From NCBI GenBank assembly GCA_029097145.1, contig JAQXNC010000103.1, positions 1 through 45,803 of the forward strand: DNA of 45,803 nucleotides, written 5' to 3'. Numbering within the stretch: the stretch's first letter is position 1; each line of letters starts with the position of its first letter. This document shows, piece by piece, positions 38,935-45,803 of the stretch. Source of the stretch: Bacillota bacterium. Its GTDB lineage: Bacteria; Bacillota_I; Bacilli_A; Erysipelotrichales; Erysipelotrichaceae. The notes below the pieces were generated by a model, which was given only the letters and a program-made list of their open reading frames with translations, was not told the origin of the DNA and did no database searches. The position numbers and the translations under genes were made by a program.

Positions 38935-39447
38935 ATGGATTTAAAAGAATATGTTGCAAGTGTTGAGAATTTTCCAAAAGAAGGTATCTTATTTAGAGAT
39001 ATTACTCCATTAATGCAGTCTGGTGAAGCTTTCCATGAAGCTACTGCTAAACTGATCGCTTTTGCCAAAGAAGTTGGAGCTGAAATTATTGCCGGTCCTG
39101 AATCTAGAGGTTTTATCTTTGGATGTCCAGTAGCTTATGAATTAAAGATTGGATTTGTTCCAGTTAGAAAACCTGGTAAACTTCCAAGAAAGACTATCTC
39201 TTATAAGTATGATCTTGAATATGGTTCTAATGAATTACATATGCATGCCGATTCTATTAAACCAAAGCAGAAAGTACTGATTATTGATGACCTGTTAGCT
39301 ACAGGTGGTACTGTTGAAGCTACTATTAAACTTGTTGAAGATATGGGTGGCGAAGTTGTTGGATGTGCATTCCTAATCGAGCTTGAAGACCTAAAGGGTA
39401 GAGAGCTGTTAAAAGATTATAATGTATATTCAGTAATGAAGTATTAA
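38935..39447 (+). CDS. apt: Adenine phosphoribosyltransferase
   Basis: [49 protein letters not shown]. Confidence 0.97.
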   Translation: MDLKEYVASVENFPKEGILFRDITPLMQSGEAFHEATAKLIAFAKEVGAEIIAGPESRGFIFGCPVAYELKIGFVPVRKPGKLPRKTISYKYDLEYGSNELHMHADSIKPKQKVLIIDDLLATGGTVEATIKLVEDMGGEVVGCAFLIELEDLKGRELLKDYNVYSVMKY

Positions 39448-39452
39448 TAAAG

Positions 39453-39473
39453 TCGAAGGAAACTTCGATTTTT
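39453..39473 (+). terminator. Intrinsic terminator between apt and relA
   Basis: TCGAAG GAAA CTTCGA TTTTT (GNRA loop). Confidence 0.7.
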
Positions 39474-39497
39474 ACTTAGAAGAAAGGAGGCTCACGC

Positions 39498-41696
39498 ATG
39501 TCGACCAATCAATTGACCAAGAAAAAATTCTTTGATGAAGTACATTCTTATATTCAAAATAAGAACTCTTTAGATATGATTGAAAAGGCTTATCTGTTCG
39601 CTGAAGATATGCATCATTCTCAAAAGAGAAAAAGTGGTGAGCCTTATTTTGTACATCTGTTAAATGTGGCTTATGAGCTGACTAAACTTAAAGCTGGTCC
39701 AAAGACCATATGTGCTGGATTATTGCATGACTGTATGGAAGATCAGGGTGTTACAAAAGAACAGATGATTGAAGAATTTGATGAAGAGGTTTTTGTACTG
39801 GTTGAAGCTGTTACAAAAATTGGTGATATCAAATTTAAAGATGAAAATGAATATCAGGCAGCTAATCACCGTAAAATCCTTTTTGCGATGGCTAAAGATG
39901 TCAGAGTAATAATTATCAAGTTGGTAGACCGTTTGCATAATATGCGTACACTCGAATTTCAAAGTGAAGCAAAGCAGAAAAAGATTGCTAAAGAAACTCT
40001 TGATGTTTATGCGCCAATTGCACATCGCCTAGGTATTGCGGAGATTGAACATGAGTTAGAAGATTTGGCTTTCTTCTATCTTGAAAGAGAGAATTATACC
40101 AATATTGTGACTTTGCTTGATAATAAGAAATCAGAAAGAGATGCTCAGATTAATTCGATGATTGAAGAGATATCTGAAATTCTAAAGAAGAATAATATCA
40201 AGTTTAGGATTTTCGGCAGATCAAAGGATATCTACAGTATCCATAAGAAGATGCTGACCAAGAATAAGCGTTTTGATGAAATTCTTGATTTGCTGGCTAT
40301 CAGAATTGTGACAGAAACCGAACTTAACTGTTATGAAATTCTGGGATTTATACATGCAACTTTCCATCCGATTCCTGGAAGATTTAAGGATTATATTGCG
40401 ATGCCAAAAGTCAACATGTATCAGTCTTTACATACGACAATTGTCGGCAGTGATGGTCGTATCTATGAAGTTCAAATTCGAACAGAAGCCATGGATGAAG
40501 TTGCTGAAAAAGGTATTGCAGCTCACTGGTCATATAAGGAAGGCCGCAACTATTCAGCTAAAAATGAGCAGAAAGAAATTCAGAAGGAGCTTGAATGGCT
40601 CAAGAATTTTGAAGAAGACTATAGCGACAGTGATGATCCAACTGAATATATGTCATCAGTTACACATGACATGTTTAATACCAATGTCTATGCAATGACA
40701 CCTAAAGGACGCGTTATAGACCTTGTGAGTGGTTCGACACCAATCGATTTTGCATACCGTATTCATACTGAAATAGGTCATCAGACTGTTGGCGCTATTG
40801 TCAATGGTATTCTGGTTCCACTTAATACAGCTCTAAAAACTGGTGATGTGGTTGAACTTAAAACCAATAAGAATTCTGAACCAAGTGCTGACTGGCTGAA
40901 GATAGTTAAAACTTCGGGTGCCAAGAATAAAATCCGTGCCTTTTTATCAAAGAAAGAAAATGAAAGACGTGAAGAATATATTAAGCTTGGTGAGAATATT
41001 TATCGTGATGATCTGAAAAAACGTGGATTATCTGTAGAAGAATATATGGATCACAAAAAACTTGAGACCGTATATTCAGCTTTCCAGTTATCAACATATA
41101 ATGAAATGATGTATGCGATTGCCTGCAAATCGCTCTCATGTCAGGCAATTGTTGATCGACTGGTTAAACAGAAGAAAAACGAGGTCTCTGAAGAAACAAT
41201 TCAACAGATTGTTGACAAGACTAAAGAAAAACGTAAAAATAATCCATCTAATACCGGTGTTATGGTTGGTGGCATGAATTCTATGAAGACTCAGCTGGCG
41301 CCTTGTTGTTCGCCGATATATGGTGATGAGATTGTCGGTTATGTAACCAAGGGTAAAGGAATCAAGGTTCATCGAAAAGACTGCCCAAATATCATTAATG
41401 AAAAGGCACGTCTCATAGATGCGTATTGGGATCCTGATAATCGTTCAGCCAATAAATATGAGGCAGATATCAAGATATATTCCAAAGACCGCAATTTCCT
41501 TTTGACAGATATTATGACCTGTCTATCGCAATATAAGTCTAATCTGACTTATGTTAATTCGATATTGAACCCAGAGGAACTGACAGTTACAACCAAGATG
41601 CGATTGGTTGTTGAGGATCTGGAACATTTAAATACTATTATGGCTAATCTTCGCAAAGTCAACAGTGTGATTAGTGTTGAAAGAACCATTAAATAG
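39498..41696 (+). CDS. Bifunctional RelA/SpoT (Rsh) protein
   Basis: HD-domain AGLLHDCMED, synthetase YIAMPKVNMYQSLHTTIVG, TGS and ACT regions; SD AAAGGAGG. Confidence 0.96.
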   Translation: MSTNQLTKKKFFDEVHSYIQNKNSLDMIEKAYLFAEDMHHSQKRKSGEPYFVHLLNVAYELTKLKAGPKTICAGLLHDCMEDQGVTKEQMIEEFDEEVFVLVEAVTKIGDIKFKDENEYQAANHRKILFAMAKDVRVIIIKLVDRLHNMRTLEFQSEAKQKKIAKETLDVYAPIAHRLGIAEIEHELEDLAFFYLERENYTNIVTLLDNKKSERDAQINSMIEEISEILKKNNIKFRIFGRSKDIYSIHKKMLTKNKRFDEILDLLAIRIVTETELNCYEILGFIHATFHPIPGRFKDYIAMPKVNMYQSLHTTIVGSDGRIYEVQIRTEAMDEVAEKGIAAHWSYKEGRNYSAKNEQKEIQKELEWLKNFEEDYSDSDDPTEYMSSVTHDMFNTNVYAMTPKGRVIDLVSGSTPIDFAYRIHTEIGHQTVGAIVNGILVPLNTALKTGDVVELKTNKNSEPSADWLKIVKTSGAKNKIRAFLSKKENERREEYIKLGENIYRDDLKKRGLSVEEYMDHKKLETVYSAFQLSTYNEMMYAIACKSLSCQAIVDRLVKQKKNEVSEETIQQIVDKTKEKRKNNPSNTGVMVGGMNSMKTQLAPCCSPIYGDEIVGYVTKGKGIKVHRKDCPNIINEKARLIDAYWDPDNRSANKYEADIKIYSKDRNFLLTDIMTCLSQYKSNLTYVNSILNPEELTVTTKMRLVVEDLEHLNTIMANLRKVNSVISVERTIK

Positions 41697-41700
41697 TGTT

Positions 41701-41925
41701 ATCATTTGAGGGAAATCGAAGAAAAAGAATTATCTGTTTGGAGTTTTTAGAGACAAAGTGGCTGGTGAAAACTTTGAATGATAAACAGATTTGACACTTT
41801 GGAGATGTCATCAGGAAATGGGTGACCGTAAATCTGCGTTAAAGGTTAGAGGGCATATATGTTTTTATATATGAACTAAGGTGGCAACGCGTTATTAACG
41901 TCCTTAGATTTGGGGACGTTTTTAT
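41701..41925 (+). promoter_or_regulatory. T-box riboswitch, histidine specific (specifier CAC 41795-41797), controlling hisS-aspS
   Basis: AGAGA...GGCTGGTGAAAA distal Stem I, TTGA-CAC-TTTGGA specifier region, GACCGTAAATCTGCGTTAA, T-box AAGGTGGCAACGCG 41878-41891, terminator AACGTCC...GGACGTT-TTT. Confidence 0.93.
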
Positions 41926-41942
41926 TTTACAAGGAGGATAAA

Positions 41943-43214
41943 ATGTATCAGACAGTAAAAGGGACATACGATATACTGAGTGAAGACTATCGCAAATTTG
42001 AAATGGTTAATACACTGTTTAAACATTTTCTGGATCTTTATGGCTATGAAATTATGAAGACACCAGTATTTGAATATACAGGAGTATTTTCTAAAGAGAA
42101 TGATACCAGTGATATGGTTACCAAAGAGATGTATACCTTCTCGATGAATGGTAAGGATTCTCTAACTTTAAGACCAGAAGGAACAGCTGGAATCATTAGA
42201 TCATTTGTTCAGAACAAGATGTATTCAAAAGAACTGCCTGTAAAACTGGCTTATATCGAAGAAATGTTCAGACACGAAAGGCCACAAAAGGGTAGACAGA
42301 GACAGTTTACTCAGCTGGGGGTTGAAAACATTGGTGATAAGAATCCGATGATTGATGCTGAAGTAATCGCTCTTGGTTATTTCTTTGTCAAGACACTAGG
42401 ATTAAAGTCAATCAAAGTATGTATTAATACTTTGGGTGATGCGACTTCTAGACTAAAGTATAAGGAAGCATTAAAGACATATTTTGATGAATATCGTGAC
42501 CAGTTGTGTTATGACTGTCAAAATCGTCTTGATAAGAACCCATTACGTATACTGGACTGTAAGATTGATCACGATCTTGAATGTGTTAAAAATGCACCAA
42601 AAATGCATGATTATCTGACTGAAGAATCAGCAGCATATTTCAAAAAGGTTCTGGAATATCTCGATGCGCTTGAGATTCCATATACAATTGACAACAATCT
42701 TGTAAGAGGTCTTGATTACTACACTGATACTGTTTTTGAAGTTGTATCAACACATGAAGTATCTGGATCACAAAGCACAATCTTTGGTGGAGGCAGATAT
42801 GATAATCTCGTTAAAGAGATGGGTGGACCAGAAATATCGGGTATCGGCTTTGCGATTGGCGAAGAAAGACTGATTATCCTGGCTGAAGCTGAAGGAGTTT
42901 TTGATGAATATAAACCTTATGTTGATGCATATGTAATTGATATGACAAAGGGTAGTGCATATGCATTGAAGATTGCTAATGATTTGAGAATGAATTCATA
43001 TACAACAGAAATTAATTACTATGATCGTTCGATGAAGTCACAGTTTAAATCATCAGATCGTAAAGGTGCAAGATTTGTGGTAATTATTGGTGAAGATGAA
43101 ATGAATAAGAATACTGTTATGTTAAAGGATACAAGGACAAGGGAACAGTATGAAGTTAACAGTGATGAACTTGTCGATAAACTGGATTTATTAATGGAGG
43201 GTGAAGATGAATAG
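41943..43214 (+). CDS. hisS: Histidyl-tRNA synthetase
   Basis: VKGTYDILSEDYRKFE, LRPEGTAGIIRSF, MFRHERPQKGRQRQFTQLGVE, LVRGLDYYTDTVFE; ATG 41943 with SD AAGGAGG. Confidence 0.97.
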   Translation: MYQTVKGTYDILSEDYRKFEMVNTLFKHFLDLYGYEIMKTPVFEYTGVFSKENDTSDMVTKEMYTFSMNGKDSLTLRPEGTAGIIRSFVQNKMYSKELPVKLAYIEEMFRHERPQKGRQRQFTQLGVENIGDKNPMIDAEVIALGYFFVKTLGLKSIKVCINTLGDATSRLKYKEALKTYFDEYRDQLCYDCQNRLDKNPLRILDCKIDHDLECVKNAPKMHDYLTEESAAYFKKVLEYLDALEIPYTIDNNLVRGLDYYTDTVFEVVSTHEVSGSQSTIFGGGRYDNLVKEMGGPEISGIGFAIGEERLIILAEAEGVFDEYKPYVDAYVIDMTKGSAYALKIANDLRMNSYTTEINYYDRSMKSQFKSSDRKGARFVVIIGEDEMNKNTVMLKDTRTREQYEVNSDELVDKLDLLMEGEDE

Positions 43215-44949
43215 AACACACACAAATGGTGAGCTTCGAAAAGAAGATGCCGGTAAATATGTTACACTCGTTGGATGGGTAGCAAAAAGAAGAAATCTGG
43301 GCTCAATCTGTTTTATTGATTTAAGAGACAGATATGGTATTACACAGGTGACTTTTGATGAAAATATGGCTGATCAGATTAAAGATGTACGTAATGAATA
43401 TGTCATTGAGGTCAGTGGTAAGGTAGTTGTTAAGGAAAATCCTAATAATAAACTTAAGACAGGCGAAATTGAAGTTCTGGCAGATAAGTTCAGACTTATC
43501 AATGAAGCTAAGACGACACCAATGATTATTGCAGATGAGACAGATGCATTAGAAGAAACCAGACTGAAATACCGTTATCTTGATATCAGAAGAAATCCAA
43601 TCAAGGAGAAACTGATACTGCGTGATAAGGTATGCACTATTTTCAGAAATTATCTGCATGGTCTTGATTTTGTTGAAGTAGAAACTCCAATTTTATCTAA
43701 GTCAACACCAGAAGGTGCCAGAGACTATCTGGTTCCATCAAGATTGTATAATGGACGTTTCTATGCATTACCACAATCACCACAGATCTATAAACAGCTT
43801 TTAATGATTGGTGGTATGGATAGATATTTCCAGATTGCCAGATGTTTTAGAGATGAAGATTTAAGAGCTGATCGTCAGCCTGAATTTACACAGATTGATA
43901 TTGAAATGTCTTTTGCAGATGAAGAAGATATCTTTGGTGTTGTAGAAGGAGCAATGAAGAGTGTCTTTAAAGAAGTTAAAGGTGTTGAATTACCTCTATT
44001 CAGACGTATTAAATATAATGATGCCATGGAATATTATGGCAGTGATAAGCCAGATTTAAGATTTGATTTGAAGCTTAACAACCTAACTTCAGTTTTTGCT
44101 AATACAACATTCACAGTTTTTGAAAATATAATCAAAGAAGGTGGGGTTATCAAAGGTATTAAGGTTGATAACAGTGCTGATAAATTCTCAAGAAAAGATT
44201 TAGATAAGTTAACTGAATTTGTTAAGGTATATAAGGCTAAGGCTTTATCTTATTTAAAATATGCAAATGGTGAATTTACAGGTTCAATAGCTAAAGTATT
44301 AAGCGATACTGAAAAGGAAACACTCAAGAATCAGCTTGATTTACATGATAATGATATTGTGATGATAGTAGCTGACAAGAAAAAGATTGTTGATCAGTCT
44401 CTTGGAGCTTTGAGAGTTAAACTTGGACATGATTTAAAGCTCATTGACAATAATCGATTTGAATTTGCATGGATTACTGAATTCCCAATGTATGAATACT
44501 CAGAAGAAGAAAACCGTTATGTAAGTGCTCACCATCCTTTTACAGCTCCTAAAGATGAAGATGTTGATAAACTGATTGATGATAAGGCTAACTGTTATTC
44601 AAGAGCCTATGACTTGGTACTCAATGGATATGAACTGCTTTCTGGTTCTGTACGTATTCATGATCAGAAGATGCAGGCTAAGGTCTTTGATGCACTTGGA
44701 TTATCAAAGGAAGAAGCACAGGCTAAATTTGGATTCTTCCTTGAAGCTTTTGAATATGGAGCTCCACCACATTGTGGTGTCGGAATTGGTCTTGAAAGAC
44801 TGATTATGATCTTATCAGATACTGATAATATTAAGGATGTTGTGGCATTCCCTAAAACAGCTAGTGCAATGTGTCTGATGTCTGAAGCTCCAAATACAGT
44901 AGATGTCAGACAGCTTGATGATTTAGGAATCGAAATAAAGAAAAAATAA
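43207..44949 (+). CDS. aspS: Aspartyl-tRNA synthetase
   Basis: VGWVAKRRNLGSICFIDLRDRYGITQV, SPQIYKQLLMIGGMDRYFQIARCFRDEDLRADRQPEFTQID, GIGLERLIMIL; overlaps hisS by 8 nt. Confidence 0.97.
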   Translation: MNRTHTNGELRKEDAGKYVTLVGWVAKRRNLGSICFIDLRDRYGITQVTFDENMADQIKDVRNEYVIEVSGKVVVKENPNNKLKTGEIEVLADKFRLINEAKTTPMIIADETDALEETRLKYRYLDIRRNPIKEKLILRDKVCTIFRNYLHGLDFVEVETPILSKSTPEGARDYLVPSRLYNGRFYALPQSPQIYKQLLMIGGMDRYFQIARCFRDEDLRADRQPEFTQIDIEMSFADEEDIFGVVEGAMKSVFKEVKGVELPLFRRIKYNDAMEYYGSDKPDLRFDLKLNNLTSVFANTTFTVFENIIKEGGVIKGIKVDNSADKFSRKDLDKLTEFVKVYKAKALSYLKYANGEFTGSIAKVLSDTEKETLKNQLDLHDNDIVMIVADKKKIVDQSLGALRVKLGHDLKLIDNNRFEFAWITEFPMYEYSEEENRYVSAHHPFTAPKDEDVDKLIDDKANCYSRAYDLVLNGYELLSGSVRIHDQKMQAKVFDALGLSKEEAQAKFGFFLEAFEYGAPPHCGVGIGLERLIMILSDTDNIKDVVAFPKTASAMCLMSEAPNTVDVRQLDDLGIEIKKK

Positions 44950-44982
44950 AAGTCAAGACTATAATTATATAAATCTACTTGA

Positions 44983-44988
44983 TATAAT
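44983..44988 (+). promoter_or_regulatory. -10 element (TATAAT) of probable 6S RNA gene
   Basis: TATAAT about 5 nt before the closing stem of the RNA. Confidence 0.6.
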
Positions 44989-44992
44989 TTTA

Positions 44993-45150
44993 GAGCCTGA
45001 GGGATCTCGTTAAAATTCCTACATATGTAAATCGGGAATTCAGAGTTATCGTTTGGTGTTGAAAACCTGTCATTGAACAGGAATCCTAAAGAACGATATA
45101 GGATACCCACCTGGGAGAAGCCAGGAAATTTTACAACCCTTGGGCTTTAT
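44993..45150 (+). ncRNA. ssrS: Probable 6S RNA (SsrS/BsrA-like)
   Basis: Ends pair over 11 bp (GAGCCTGAGGG with CCCTTGGGCTT), continued by GTTAAAATTCC/GGAAATTTTAC; directly after aspS, where B. subtilis bsrA lies; own TATAAT and U-rich end. Confidence 0.75.
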
Positions 45151-45208
45151 TTATTTTGATAATTAATATAAAATACTAATAGAATATAAAAGGCAGGTGT
45201 GAATAATA

Positions 45209-45415
45209 ATGTTCTGGAATACATTAATGTACTTATTGATTGGATTAATTATTGGCGGTGGATTAGGATTCTTCTTTACCAGAAGATATATGGAAAAGAA
45301 AATCAAGGAAAACCCTCCTATTAACGAAAAGATGATTAGAGCGATGTTTATGCAGATGGGAAGAAAACCATCAGAAGCACAGATTCGTTCAATTATGAAA
45401 TCTATGGGTCAATAA
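45209..45415 (+). CDS. YneF family (UPF0154) protein
   Basis: MYLLIGLIIGGGLGFFFTRRYMEKKIKENPPINEKMIRAMFMQMGRKPSEAQI. Confidence 0.93.
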   Translation: MFWNTLMYLLIGLIIGGGLGFFFTRRYMEKKIKENPPINEKMIRAMFMQMGRKPSEAQIRSIMKSMGQ

Positions 45416-45436
45416 CACGATTAAATCGTGTTTTTT
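45415..45436 (+). terminator. Intrinsic terminator
   Basis: ACACGA TTAAA TCGTGT TTTTT. Confidence 0.7.
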
Positions 45437-45452
45437 AAAAGAGGTAATAAAA

Positions 45453-45623
45453 ATGGATGAAAGTCTAATTAAAAAGATTATTTCAGTGATTGCAATTGTG
45501 TTATCTATAGTGCTGCTATTTAAGATTATTGGACTTATGACCTCAATTTTCTTTAAAGTACTGGTGATTTTGATATATGCCATTGCACTTTATTATCTGT
45601 ATATAACTTTTATTAAAAAGTAA
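45453..45623 (+). CDS. Small hydrophobic membrane protein (56 aa)
   Basis: MDESLIKKIISVIAIVLSIVLLFKIIGLMTSIFFKVLVILIYAIALYYLYITFIKK; SD AAGAGG; followed by a terminator. Confidence 0.65.
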   Translation: MDESLIKKIISVIAIVLSIVLLFKIIGLMTSIFFKVLVILIYAIALYYLYITFIKK

Positions 45624-45633
45624 CTATTTTGAA

Positions 45634-45664
45634 GGAAATCGTATGTTTGATTTCCTTTTTTTCT
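45634..45664 (+). terminator. Intrinsic terminator
   Basis: GGAAATC ... GATTTCC TTTTTTT. Confidence 0.85.
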
Positions 45665-45803
45665 TTTCCCCTTCCCATTTCTCATTATTTGTGTATAATA
45701 TAAATACACACGTCATATATATTTATAATAGTAGTTATAGTTATAATATATAAAGAATATGCAAATTATGAAAAATTAATTCATTTTCTTGTTGACATGT
45801 CAT

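Noticed and set aside
44664-45110. 148-aa minus-strand ORF
   Set aside because: Antisense to the end of aspS and across the probable 6S RNA; no family resemblance.
1-45803. CRISPR array, transposase, integrase, phage or toxin-antitoxin genes
   Set aside because: No array of spaced direct repeats and no ORF with recognisable mobile-element or defence-system motifs; the window reads as core chromosome.

Overview
This window is an ordinary low-GC Firmicutes chromosome segment. Gene content and order (V-type ATPase operon, dcw genes joined to recJ-apt-relA-hisS-aspS) suggest an Erysipelotrichia-like lineage, which is inference. I see no prophage, IS element, CRISPR array or integron. Main blocks: TrhP-type U32 peptidase pair and tandem SpoU/TrmH methylases; MATE and M18 peptidase genes; tRNA-Leu pair; TypA; nine-gene V/A-ATPase operon; tRNA-His; DegV, YgjP-like and MscS genes; an ankyrin-repeat/EF-G-like operon; tmcAL; yceD-rpmF; mraZ-rsmH-ftsL-pbp-mraY-murD; recJ-apt-relA; a T-box (His, CAC specifier) before hisS-aspS; a probable 6S RNA directly after aspS; YneF. 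The best candidate for something undescribed is 26.2-26.4 kb. There a promoter, a 28-codon leader ORF and an intrinsic terminator that begins 2 nt after the leader stop codon precede the ankyrin/EF-G-like operon, which has no visible promoter of its own. This fits ribosome-mediated attenuation of a translation-factor operon. A second theme is that many promoter-proximal genes have a -10 element only 6-8 nt before the start codon and no Shine-Dalgarno, which predicts leaderless mRNAs. These include a fully interleaved divergent promoter pair at 30.3 kb and stop codons embedded in -10 hexamers. All calls come from reading the sequence and the supplied translations; no database search was run.
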